Below are positions 8,479 through 16,275 of a stretch of DNA of 64,000 nt, in pieces. The position numbers were made by a program, and so were the translations under genes. The notes under the pieces were generated by a model. It saw only the letters and a list, made by a program, of their open reading frames with translations, ran no database searches and was not told the DNA's origin. The DNA comes from an uncultured Prevotellaceae bacterium (GTDB lineage Bacteria > Bacteroidota > Bacteroidia > Bacteroidales > Bacteroidaceae). The stretch spans positions 1 to 64,000 of the forward strand of contig ONDM01000011.1 in NCBI GenBank assembly GCA_900316585.1. Reading direction: 5' to 3'. Position 1 is the stretch's first letter, and every line of letters starts with the position of its first letter.

Positions 8479-9753
8479 ATGAAAAAACAAAAATTACTTG
8501 AAGATTTACCAGAAAAGCTCATCCATATCCTGGTATGGGCTTTTCTGTTCGGCTCACCCCTGCTGACTATGGACCGGAGCGATTCCGGCATAGACTGGTT
8601 AGATGTGGTCCACCGCTTAGGTGGACCTTTGGTGATTTTTATCCTTTTCTACCTGAATTATCTGATTCTAGTGCCAAAACTTTTGCTTGAAAAGAGTAAA
8701 AAGCTTACCTTTGTACTGGTGAACGCAGTGGTGTGCATCGTACTCATCTTCGGTCAGGTGGCATGGGAAGACTTAACCGGCAAAACAGGCAGAAGACCAA
8801 TGCCAAGCTTTTCAGAGATCTTTCAGATGGGTGGTCCAGGATTCGGCAAGCCCATGGAAGAATCAGCTTTGGAACCAAGACAAGGTAGTGACGAGAGGAA
8901 CTCAAAGCAACTTGCCCCAGAAGATTCAGGAGCCGAAGAACAGCTACAGCCAGAAGACTACAGGAGGGGACCACGAAGGAGAGGACCACGAAATGAAGGG
9001 AGCATTAACCTTCTGGGTATGAGGATCCCTTTCATGTTCCTTTTCAGGGATATCCTGATGCAGATACTCTGTATCATAGTGGCTATAACAACCCGTATGA
9101 GCAAGCAATACCGACAGTCGGAACAAGCCTTGCAAATAGCAGAATATGACCGAAAGGAAACCGAGCTGAAAAATCTGAGAAACCAGATTAATCCTCACTT
9201 CCTGCTTAACACACTGAACAACATCTACGCCCTGATCCAGTTTGATCAAGGCAAAGCACAAGAGACCGTTCAGGAACTGAGCAAACTGCTTCGCCATATG
9301 CTGTATGACAACCAACAGCAACTGGTTTTCCTGGACAGTGAGGTGGACTTTATGCGCAACTACATTAGCCTGATGAAAATAAGGCTGCCGGAAAGCGTGG
9401 ACATTCAAGTGAACAACACAGTGCCATCGCCTAATAATCTTAGGATAGCGCCTCTGATTTTCATCTCCTTGATAGAGAATGCGTTCAAGCACGGTGTACG
9501 GACCAGTGAGAAGAGCTTTATCCATTTGAACATGGATTATGACAAGAATACCGACAAGCTGCATTTCCGCATAGAGAACAGCAATTTCCCGAAAAACGAG
9601 GAAGACCGAAGCGGAAGTGGCATTGGGCTGGAACAAGTGCAGAAAAGATTAGATTTGGTATATCCTAACCAATATACATGGAATAAAGGGGTGAAAGATA
9701 ATACATATTACTCTGACATCACCATTCAACTAGACACAAAAAAGATAGTATAA
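8479..9753 (+). CDS. LytS/YehU-type sensor histidine kinase with a charged insertion
   Basis: A 424-residue kinase of the His_kinase (PF06580) type. It has hydrophobic helices at about 13-30, 50-70, 75-96 and 184-208, then a short coiled coil, then LRNQINPHFLLNTLNN containing the phospho-accepting His, and a C-terminal ATPase domain (LIENAFKHG N-box; GSGIGLEQVQKRL G-box). Between the third and fourth helices is an unusually long (about 85-residue) Pro-, Glu- and Arg-rich segment including RRGPRRRGPR. The gene sits directly behind the exporter permease and 10 bases ahead of its response regulator, so it probably controls this operon. Confidence 0.93.
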   Translation: MKKQKLLEDLPEKLIHILVWAFLFGSPLLTMDRSDSGIDWLDVVHRLGGPLVIFILFYLNYLILVPKLLLEKSKKLTFVLVNAVVCIVLIFGQVAWEDLTGKTGRRPMPSFSEIFQMGGPGFGKPMEESALEPRQGSDERNSKQLAPEDSGAEEQLQPEDYRRGPRRRGPRNEGSINLLGMRIPFMFLFRDILMQILCIIVAITTRMSKQYRQSEQALQIAEYDRKETELKNLRNQINPHFLLNTLNNIYALIQFDQGKAQETVQELSKLLRHMLYDNQQQLVFLDSEVDFMRNYISLMKIRLPESVDIQVNNTVPSPNNLRIAPLIFISLIENAFKHGVRTSEKSFIHLNMDYDKNTDKLHFRIENSNFPKNEEDRSGSGIGLEQVQKRLDLVYPNQYTWNKGVKDNTYYSDITIQLDTKKIV

Positions 9754-9763
9754 AAAGCACTTT

Positions 9764-10495
9764 ATGAATCTGAGATGTGCCATTATAGATGACGAGCCAC
9801 TGGCTGTAAGCTTACTGGAAAGCTATGTGCAAAAGACCCCATTTCTGGAGCTTGTGGGCAAGTATAGCAATCCATTGTCGGCCATGGCTGGCATCAAGAG
9901 TAATCCAGTGGACCTACTGTTTCTGGACATTCAGATGCCTGAACTCTCCGGTTTGGAGTTTGCCAAGCTAGTGGATCCGGAAACGCGCATTGTCTTCACA
10001 ACGGCTTTCAGCCAATATGCGCTGGAAAGCTACCGAGCAAATGCCCTGGACTATCTGTTGAAACCTATCAGCTACAATGATTTCCTAGATGCAGCCAACA
10101 AAGCCTTGCAATGGTTTGAACTAAGCAAGGCCAAGATTTTGAAAGAGGAAGACATAAGTCCAGCTGAGAGTAAAGAGTTCTTCTATGTAAAGAGTGAGCA
10201 CCGTCTGGTGAAAATCAACTTGAAGGATATTACCTACATTGAAGGACTGAAAGACTATATCAAGATAAACCTGGACGGGAAAAAGGCCGTCCTGTCGCTG
10301 ATGCGCATGCGTGCTCTGGAAGATTTTCTTCCTGAAGACAAGTTCTTGCGCGTACACCGCTCCTTCATCGTGAATCTGGATAAGATTGAAGTGATGGAAA
10401 GAACTCGCATAGTCTTCGGCAAGAACTACATTCCGGTGTCTGACAACTGTATAGAAACAATACGTGAATATATTCAAAAACATTCTATTCTATGA
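9764..10495 (+). CDS. LytTR family response regulator
   Basis: A 243-residue regulator. The receiver domain (1-120) shows the acidic pair in AIIDDEP, the phospho-acceptor Asp in LFLDIQMPELSG, the Thr/Ser of FTTAFSQ, and Lys in LLKPI. The C-terminal LytTR DNA-binding domain (about 145-240) includes FFYVKSEHRLVKI and RVHRSFIVNLDKI. It is the cognate partner of the upstream kinase. Its last four bases (ATGA) overlap the start of the DUF4468 gene, indicating translational coupling. Confidence 0.95.
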   Translation: MNLRCAIIDDEPLAVSLLESYVQKTPFLELVGKYSNPLSAMAGIKSNPVDLLFLDIQMPELSGLEFAKLVDPETRIVFTTAFSQYALESYRANALDYLLKPISYNDFLDAANKALQWFELSKAKILKEEDISPAESKEFFYVKSEHRLVKINLKDITYIEGLKDYIKINLDGKKAVLSLMRMRALEDFLPEDKFLRVHRSFIVNLDKIEVMERTRIVFGKNYIPVSDNCIETIREYIQKHSIL

Positions 10496-11550
10496 GACTG
10501 AAAACAATGATTATGGGCATGCTTATGCTGCTGCCAATGACCATACAGGCACAGGAGCCAGCCAAGTACATGGCAGGTGCAGTGCCTGAAGTGAATGGCA
10601 AGGTTGTGTTCTCCACTAAACTTGCTGTGGACAACATGAGCAAGTCACAAGTTTACCAGACTATGGAAAAATGGGCTGAGAGCCTGACTAGCCGGGGAAC
10701 AGCCATTGAAAACAAAAATCGTGTAGCATACAAGGACGAGGGTAAAGGAGAAATTGTCTACACCGGAGAGGAATGGATTGTATTCTCCAGTTCTGGCTTC
10801 TCATTGGATCGCACCCGCATTTACTACAACTTGCATATTTTCTGTGAGAACAATCTGGCAACTATTCAGATGGTAAACATCAGATACCTCTATGATGAGA
10901 ATCGCGAAGGTGGAGAACGCTATAACGCTGAAGAACTCATCACAGACAAAGAGTGCATGAACAAAGACAGGACCAAACTCATCAAGAGTGTTGCCAAGTT
11001 CCGTAGAAAGACAATAGACCTGAAGGATGAGTTATTCCAAGATGCCTCCAAAGCATTCGGTTATTCTGAATCGACCACAGCCCGATTTGTAGGTGTGGCA
11101 CCAGCCCCTATACAGCGCACAGATGTCCAAGCTGAACAAAAAGCAGAAGAGCCAAGACACACACCGCCAGTGGTGAAAACCATGCCAGAAAAGACAAAGA
11201 AGGTTTCCAATGCTGCAGAGAAGAAAGAAGAAACTGCAGCAGAGAAGCCCGCAATGACACCCCCTGTGGTGAAGACTATGCCTGAAAAGAAAGAGAAAAA
11301 GAAAGAGGAAAAGACTGAAAAACCAAGGATGACCCCACCTGTAGTAAAGACTATGCCTGCCAAGGATACTCTTTCCTTTACTGTGAAATCAGACTCAGAC
11401 ATTGCCAAATTGCTGGAACAGACTGGGAAGGCTACCATCACAGTCATTTCTGAAAATGGTACGGCACAGATGCTCCAATTCAAGAAAACAGACACAGAAA
11501 AAGCCTCTGATGGCAAGACTACGACCTTTACAGGAACCATCAGTAAATAA
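10492..11550 (+). CDS. DUF4468 domain protein with Pro/Lys-rich repeats
   Basis: A 352-residue secreted or periplasmic protein with a signal peptide (about 1-20, ending IQAQ). Residues ~35-170 resemble the Bacteroidetes DUF4468 domain (VVFSTKLAVDNMSKSQVYQTM). The middle contains three copies of TPPVVKTMP, each followed by Lys/Glu-rich stretches, giving a highly charged linker. A short C-terminal domain (about 300-352) follows. Function is unknown. Its translational coupling to the response regulator suggests a role in the same envelope response. Confidence 0.8.
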   Translation: MRLKTMIMGMLMLLPMTIQAQEPAKYMAGAVPEVNGKVVFSTKLAVDNMSKSQVYQTMEKWAESLTSRGTAIENKNRVAYKDEGKGEIVYTGEEWIVFSSSGFSLDRTRIYYNLHIFCENNLATIQMVNIRYLYDENREGGERYNAEELITDKECMNKDRTKLIKSVAKFRRKTIDLKDELFQDASKAFGYSESTTARFVGVAPAPIQRTDVQAEQKAEEPRHTPPVVKTMPEKTKKVSNAAEKKEETAAEKPAMTPPVVKTMPEKKEKKKEEKTEKPRMTPPVVKTMPAKDTLSFTVKSDSDIAKLLEQTGKATITVISENGTAQMLQFKKTDTEKASDGKTTTFTGTISK

Positions 11551-11580
11551 ACCATTATTAACCTATAAACAACTTTTATT

Positions 11581-11751
11581 ATGGATCAGGCCAAAATCAG
11601 ATTCATTCTGAACACTATCTTCATGATAGGTGCAATTGCATCGGTGATTATTTATTTTGCTTTCCCTGAGGAAAGAAGCCTGTTCATGATTGTTATCATG
11701 ACCTCCCTGGCAATTAAGATTGTGGAATTTTTCATCCGCTTCATGTTCTAG
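11581..11751 (+). CDS. small two-helix membrane protein, unknown function
   Basis: A 56-residue ORF beginning MDQAKIRFILNTIFM, with two hydrophobic segments (about 9-26 and 35-54) separated by a short charged loop (FPEERS). It starts 30 bases after the DUF4468 stop and is followed at 11784-11818 by a strong terminator, so it is the last gene of the efflux operon. It is too short for routine ORF lists. Length, start and topology look genuine; I do not recognise a named family. Confidence 0.65.
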   Translation: MDQAKIRFILNTIFMIGAIASVIIYFAFPEERSLFMIVIMTSLAIKIVEFFIRFMF

Positions 11752-11783
11752 CTTTCAGTAAGGGAAAGGATACTTTAAAACAT

Positions 11784-11818
11784 AAAAACCGGACCATCTT
11801 ATGGGAAGTCCGGTTTTT
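11784..11818 (+). terminator. intrinsic terminator of the efflux/two-component operon
   Basis: A perfect 11-base stem AAAAACCGGAC / GTCCGGTTTTT with a 13-base loop, ending in a T-tract. Confidence 0.88.
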
Positions 11819-11847
11819 ACGTTTTACATGAAATATTCCATTCATTA

Positions 11848-11878
11848 TTTGTTCTTTTTAGATTATTATCTATCTTTG
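11848..11878 (+). promoter_or_regulatory. upstream promoter of the polyferredoxin operon
   Basis: TTTG at 11848-11851, a 19-base spacer, then TATCTTTG at 11871-11878: a near-perfect Bacteroidetes housekeeping promoter about 170 bases before the ATG. Confidence 0.72.
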
Positions 11879-11959
11879 CAAATAGCTAGTTCAATTATAG
11901 GGAATCCGTAAAATTGGTACTTAAAACCGAAAATAGTATAAATATGATTCGTTTTTTTG

Positions 11960-11975
11960 TATCTATCTTTGCAAA
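11960..11975 (+). promoter_or_regulatory. second promoter core, duplicated from the first
   Basis: The 16-base sequence TATCTATCTTTGCAAA occurs here and at 11867-11882, 93 bases apart. Each copy contains TATCTTTG (here 11964-11971). This copy lacks a clear -33 TTTG at proper spacing. It may be a second start site or a regulator site. Confidence 0.5.
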
Positions 11976-12047
11976 ATAGGATAGTGTAAACATACACTTA
12001 CACCTGTAAATTTGACATATTAAACATACTAACTATAACATCTCATT

Positions 12048-13565
12048 ATGCTAAGAAAAATCAGAATTGCCTTAGCAGCTGTTTTCTTCATCTGTATCAC
12101 AGGGCTTTTCCTGGACATCACAGGTGTATGGCAATCTATCTTCGGGTGGATGGCAAAGCTGCAGTTCCTTCCAGCAGTCATGGGGTTGAGTATTGTGCCC
12201 ATCCTGATAGTGCTGGTACTGACACTGATTATGGGGCGTTTCTACTGTTCCGTAATCTGTCCTATGGGCGTATTCCAGGATGTGGTAGCCTGGATTTCAC
12301 GCAAGTTTAAGAAAAAGAACCCATACAGCTACAGTAAGCCTAAGACATGGCTTAGACTAGCTGTACTGGTGCTGTTCATTATCCTGGTGGTGACCGGTTT
12401 CAACGGCATTGCTATTCTTGTAGCTCCTTACAGTGCCTATGGACGCATGGTTAACAACCTGCTCCAGCCACTCTACATCATGGCAAACAATGCACTGGCA
12501 GGTGTGGCTGCTGAGAACGAAAGCTACACATTTTGGGCCGTGGATCCTCATCTGTTTGTGGCACCCCTGCTTATCGTAGCAGCTATAACTTTCCTTATCA
12601 TTGTAGTGCTGGCTTGCATTGGAGGTCGCACCTACTGCAACACCATCTGCCCTGTAGGCACCGTATTAGGCTATGTGGCTAAATTCTCTTGGTTCAAGCC
12701 TTATATCGAAGTGTCCAAGTGTAAGAATTGCATGAAGTGCTCCAAGAACTGCAAGGCATCAGCCATTGACATCAAGGGTGGCATGGTGATAGATTATACA
12801 CGATGCGTAGCTTGTGGAAACTGTCTGGAAGAGTGCAAATTCGGTGCACTTCATTTCGGGCACCCTACAGCAGCCGCACGTATCAAGCCTGAGAAACCAG
12901 CAAAAGTTACAAAGGACACTTCCGCAGAGAAGGTGGACACCAACCTTCGTAGTATGCTGACCACAGCTGTAGTGCTGGGTGCTTCTGCTGCCATCAAGGC
13001 ACAGGAAATGAAGGTGGATGGTGGTCTGGCCGTGATTGAAGACAAGAAGATGCCAGTTCGCCAAACAAAGATTTTACCTCCAGGAGCCATTTCGGCCTCA
13101 AACCTGGCAAGCAAGTGCACTGGATGCCAGCTTTGTGTGAGCAACTGCCCTAACGGTGTATTACGCCCTTCCACCGACCTGAAGACTTTCATGCAGCCAT
13201 TCTCCAGCTATGAAAACGGATACTGCCGTCCGGAGTGCAACCGCTGCTCAGAGGTTTGTCCTGCCGGTGCCATTAAGCCTATTTCCAAGGAAGAGAAGTC
13301 GTCCATTCAGGTTGGCCATGCTGTTTGGCAGCCAGACAACTGTATCGTCATCACCGATGGCGCTGAGTGTGGTAACTGTGCCCGTCACTGTCCAGTTGGA
13401 GCCATCACCATGGTGCCACAAGATGCCGACGACCAGTTCAGTCCACGGATTCCAGCTGTGAATGAAGAACGCTGCATAGGCTGTGGAGCCTGCGAGAACC
13501 TGTGTCCAAGCAGACCACTGTCGGCTATTCATGTAGAAGGTCATTTAGTACACAAACACATTTAA
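12048..13565 (+). CDS. membrane-bound 4Fe-4S polyferredoxin (NapH/FixG-like)
   Basis: A 505-residue protein. The N-terminal half has about five membrane helices and two NapH/FixG-type motifs, FYCSVICPMG and TYCNTICPVG. The remainder is a chain of ferredoxin-like motifs: CKNCMKCSKNC, CVACGNCLEEC, CTGCQLCVSNC, CNRCSEVC, CGNCARHC and CIGCGACENLC, each followed by a Pro, Lys or Ala-rich turn. It is therefore an electron-transfer protein moving electrons from or to the quinone pool or cytoplasm through many clusters. An Ala-rich segment around 290-320 looks like a linker between two ferredoxin blocks. It is followed 11 bases later by an aldo/keto reductase that also has FeS motifs; the two probably act together. 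Confidence 0.88.
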   Translation: MLRKIRIALAAVFFICITGLFLDITGVWQSIFGWMAKLQFLPAVMGLSIVPILIVLVLTLIMGRFYCSVICPMGVFQDVVAWISRKFKKKNPYSYSKPKTWLRLAVLVLFIILVVTGFNGIAILVAPYSAYGRMVNNLLQPLYIMANNALAGVAAENESYTFWAVDPHLFVAPLLIVAAITFLIIVVLACIGGRTYCNTICPVGTVLGYVAKFSWFKPYIEVSKCKNCMKCSKNCKASAIDIKGGMVIDYTRCVACGNCLEECKFGALHFGHPTAAARIKPEKPAKVTKDTSAEKVDTNLRSMLTTAVVLGASAAIKAQEMKVDGGLAVIEDKKMPVRQTKILPPGAISASNLASKCTGCQLCVSNCPNGVLRPSTDLKTFMQPFSSYENGYCRPECNRCSEVCPAGAIKPISKEEKSSIQVGHAVWQPDNCIVITDGAECGNCARHCPVGAITMVPQDADDQFSPRIPAVNEERCIGCGACENLCPSRPLSAIHVEGHLVHKHI

Positions 13566-13576
13566 TTCACACGGCT

Positions 13577-14998
13577 ATGAAACAAATTAACAGAAGAGAG
13601 TTCCTGAAGACCTTAGGTCTGGCTGGAGCAGCTGTCACTGGCGTTTCCCTGGCCAGTTGTGGCGGAAAGAAAGAAGAAGGAGACTTCAATCCCAACGGGA
13701 CTGATACCAGCGAGATTCCAACCGACAAGATGGAATACCGCAGTTTCCCTAACTTGGGTGAAGACAAGGTTTCCCTATTAGGATACGGATGCATGCGCTG
13801 GCCCATGGTTCCAGACCCAAATAATGAAGGAAGAGACATCATAGACCAAGAACAAGTAAACCAGCTGGTGGACTATGCACTGGCCCATGGCGTGAACTAT
13901 TTCGACTCCTCCCCTGTCTACTGTCAGGGACAGAGTGAAAAGTGCACAGGAATAGCCTTGGCCCGCCATCCTCGCGAAAGCTACTATATAGCAACAAAGG
14001 CATCGAATTTCTTCAACAGTGAATTTGACAACAGCGTGCTGATGTACAAAAAATCACTGGAGTACTTCCAAACAGACTATATAGACTATTACCTTCTCCA
14101 CTCTTTAGGAGGAGGTGGAGCTGAAGCCTTCAAAGCACGATTCGTGAACAACGGCCTTTTGGACTACTTCTACAAAGAGAAACAAGCAGGTCACATCCGC
14201 CATTTAGGCTTCTCTTTCCATGGTGATGAGGAAGCTTGGGACTACCTGATGCAATTACATGATGAGGGCACTTACAAATGGGACTTTGTGCAGATTCAGA
14301 TGAACTATGTAGACTGGGAGAATGCCTCAGGCCGAAACACCAATGCTCAGTATCTATACAGTGAACTGGACAAACGTGAAATTCCAGTAGTGATTATGGA
14401 GCCCCTACTCGGAGGCCGCCTATCCAAATTGCCAAACCATGTGGTTGCACGTCTGAAACAGGCTGAACCAACCAAGAGTTCTGCCAGCTGGGCATTCCGC
14501 TGGCTTGGTAATCACCCACGTATCTTGACTATCCTAAGTGGTATGACCTATATGGAGCACCTACAGGACAACTTGCGTTCTTTCTGCCCATTTAAGCCAC
14601 TGAATGACGAAGAAATGAAGTTCCTGGCTGATACCGCCAAGATTATCAGCGAATATCCGACCATTCCTTGCAATGACTGTAAATACTGTATGCCATGTCC
14701 TTATGGTTTGGACATACCTGCAATCCTAACTCATTTCAACAAAATGGTGAATGAAGGAAGTGTCCCAGAGGATGCCATGGATCCGAAGTTCAAAGAGCTT
14801 CGCAAACGCTATTTGATAAGCTATGATAGGCAAGTGCCAAAAGTACGTCAAGCAAGTCACTGCGTAAAATGTGGCCAGTGCGAACCACATTGTCCACAGC
14901 AGATCAGAATCGTATCTGAGCTGGAACGTATTGACAAGCTTGTGGAAGGCATGAAGCAAGGAAATTTAGGCATAGCTCCAGAAGGAAGCAAGTCATAG
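13577..14998 (+). CDS. Tat-exported aldo/keto reductase-like protein with C-terminal ferredoxin motifs
   Basis: A 473-residue protein. The ATG at 13577 gives an N-terminal Tat-like signal (NRREFLKTLGLAGAA) followed by a lipobox-like LASC, so it is probably exported folded and perhaps lipid anchored. Residues ~50-350 form an aldo/keto reductase fold: GYGCMRWP, NYFDSSPVYCQG with the Tyr, the Lys in ATKAS, and the LLHSLG segment. The C-terminus carries CNDCKYCMPCPYG and CVKCGQCEPHC, typical of the AKR-ferredoxin fusions. An alternative in-frame start at 13502 lies inside the upstream gene and would add residues before the Tat motif. A terminator follows at 15017-15059. Confidence 0.9.
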   Translation: MKQINRREFLKTLGLAGAAVTGVSLASCGGKKEEGDFNPNGTDTSEIPTDKMEYRSFPNLGEDKVSLLGYGCMRWPMVPDPNNEGRDIIDQEQVNQLVDYALAHGVNYFDSSPVYCQGQSEKCTGIALARHPRESYYIATKASNFFNSEFDNSVLMYKKSLEYFQTDYIDYYLLHSLGGGGAEAFKARFVNNGLLDYFYKEKQAGHIRHLGFSFHGDEEAWDYLMQLHDEGTYKWDFVQIQMNYVDWENASGRNTNAQYLYSELDKREIPVVIMEPLLGGRLSKLPNHVVARLKQAEPTKSSASWAFRWLGNHPRILTILSGMTYMEHLQDNLRSFCPFKPLNDEEMKFLADTAKIISEYPTIPCNDCKYCMPCPYGLDIPAILTHFNKMVNEGSVPEDAMDPKFKELRKRYLISYDRQVPKVRQASHCVKCGQCEPHCPQQIRIVSELERIDKLVEGMKQGNLGIAPEGSKS

Positions 14999-15016
14999 AC
15001 CTAACCTTTTCATATA

Positions 15017-15059
15017 AAAAAGAACCGGATTCCCCATAGGTGGAACTCCGGTTCTTTTT
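15017..15059 (+). terminator. intrinsic terminator after the aldo/keto reductase gene
   Basis: A 13-base perfect stem AAAAAGAACCGGA / TCCGGTTCTTTTT with a 17-base loop. Confidence 0.88.
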
Positions 15060-15111
15060 CATTCATCCTAACCTCAAAGAGTTTTTTTTAGGTTTTTAAA
15101 AAGATAATCAT

Positions 15112-15119
15112 TATATTTG
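15112..15119 (+). promoter_or_regulatory. promoter -7 element for the S1/P1-like gene
   Basis: TATATTTG, a TAnnTTTG match 38 bases before the ATG at 15158. Confidence 0.6.
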
Positions 15120-15157
15120 CGAAAACTAATCATTTTTGTTAACTAAACTTTTTTGCC

Positions 15158-16123
15158 ATGAAAAAATTCACACACGCCTGGCTAGCCTTCATGGCCATTA
15201 AACGACTAGAGTCGAAGGCCATACCTGAGATGGAAGGCAGCAATGAACTCTATCCACATGCCCAAGCACTTGTTAAATGGTTCAAGGATTACCGAGATTT
15301 CGTCATCTCCGGAGCCTGGTATCCAGATGACGTATTCAAGGATATGTCGACAAGTCACATTGTCAAATACATACCTATAGAGTCTGAGGAGAATCGTGTA
15401 TTCAAGAAGCTGCCTCAGACCATGGAAATCTACAACCTGATGAAAATGACATCGCCACTCTATGGGAAACAGTTCACCATAGACAGCGGAAATGCCTGTG
15501 ACCGCTGTGAATCCCTTGCTCACAATATAGTTGATGACTTCAAGACACAGCACAAAGAGGAAAAGGGAAACCCGATAGCTCCGCTGAACAACAATATAGC
15601 CATGCGCTTCTTCATCCTAAGCCATTACATTGCAGACTGCCACATGCCACTTCACTGTGATAAGCGCCCCTTCTCCAATGACAACTACGATGTGCATGCT
15701 GCCATAGAGAAACTCTGGGAGAACGAAGTTACCAAATCCTATAAGTTAGACCGACCCAACCTACGCTTTTTCTACGACCCAGACGGCTATCCACTAAAAA
15801 CCAGCAAATGCAGTGACCTGATATTAGAGGTAGAAAAAAGAATTGTGGAAAGAGAATACAAACACGGTTGGGGAGTAGGCAACAATAATACTTGGGACTA
15901 TATGAGTGCCATCACTGAATACTCTTACCTGATGGCCTATAACTGGTTCCCAAAGGGTACAGACCCTGATACCCTGACATCGGATGAATTCAAGACCATG
16001 GACGCCTATTTGAATTGGGAAGAAGATGCTATAAAGATCTTCTGCGATGCCATAGACTCCATAGCTAGAGTTTGGCTCCACGTCTGGATTCGCTACCGCA
16101 AATGGGCGAAGAACAAATCCTAA
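15158..16123 (+). CDS. S1/P1 nuclease / zinc phospholipase C-like fold protein
   Basis: A 321-residue mostly helical protein. The near-N-terminal THAWLAF, the GAWYPDDVF segment, and LSHYIADCHMPLHCD correspond to the zinc-ligand motifs of S1/P1 nucleases and bacterial phospholipase C (SHYxGDxHxPLH), followed by DVHAAIEKLWE, equivalent to the later His/Trp motif. Members are usually secreted; here there is no convincing signal peptide, so the protein may be cytoplasmic. It is monocistronic, with promoter (15112-15119) and terminator (16141-16203). Substrate (nucleic acid or phospholipid) cannot be assigned. Confidence 0.7.
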   Translation: MKKFTHAWLAFMAIKRLESKAIPEMEGSNELYPHAQALVKWFKDYRDFVISGAWYPDDVFKDMSTSHIVKYIPIESEENRVFKKLPQTMEIYNLMKMTSPLYGKQFTIDSGNACDRCESLAHNIVDDFKTQHKEEKGNPIAPLNNNIAMRFFILSHYIADCHMPLHCDKRPFSNDNYDVHAAIEKLWENEVTKSYKLDRPNLRFFYDPDGYPLKTSKCSDLILEVEKRIVEREYKHGWGVGNNNTWDYMSAITEYSYLMAYNWFPKGTDPDTLTSDEFKTMDAYLNWEEDAIKIFCDAIDSIARVWLHVWIRYRKWAKNKS

Positions 16124-16140
16124 AGGACTCCCAAAATACT

Positions 16141-16203
16141 GGAGCAGTATTCTTACAACAAGCTATAATCCAGCTAAATAAAGTCAGAATACTGCTCCTT
16201 TTT
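16141..16203 (+). terminator. intrinsic terminator after the S1/P1-like gene
   Basis: A 13-base perfect stem, GGAGCAGTATTCT (16141-16153) with AGAATACTGCTCC (16186-16198), a long loop, and a T-tract. Confidence 0.8.
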
Positions 16204-16238
16204 CATCCCTATACCTTGCATGAGCCTTTCATTTACCA

Positions 16239-16246
16239 TACATTTG
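16239..16246 (+). promoter_or_regulatory. promoter -7 element for the GH13 gene
   Basis: TACATTTG, matching TAnnTTTG, 30 bases before the ATG at 16276. Confidence 0.58.
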
Positions 16247-16275
16247 CAACACCAACCATTAAAAAAAACTTTATC

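Noticed and set aside
8944..9636. Minus-strand open frame of 230 codons opposite the histidine kinase
   Set aside because: The kinase frame has full catalytic motifs; the antisense translation has none.
16072..16275. Longer start for the GH13 enzyme
   Set aside because: It begins inside the preceding gene, crosses that gene's terminator, and would bury the signal peptide.
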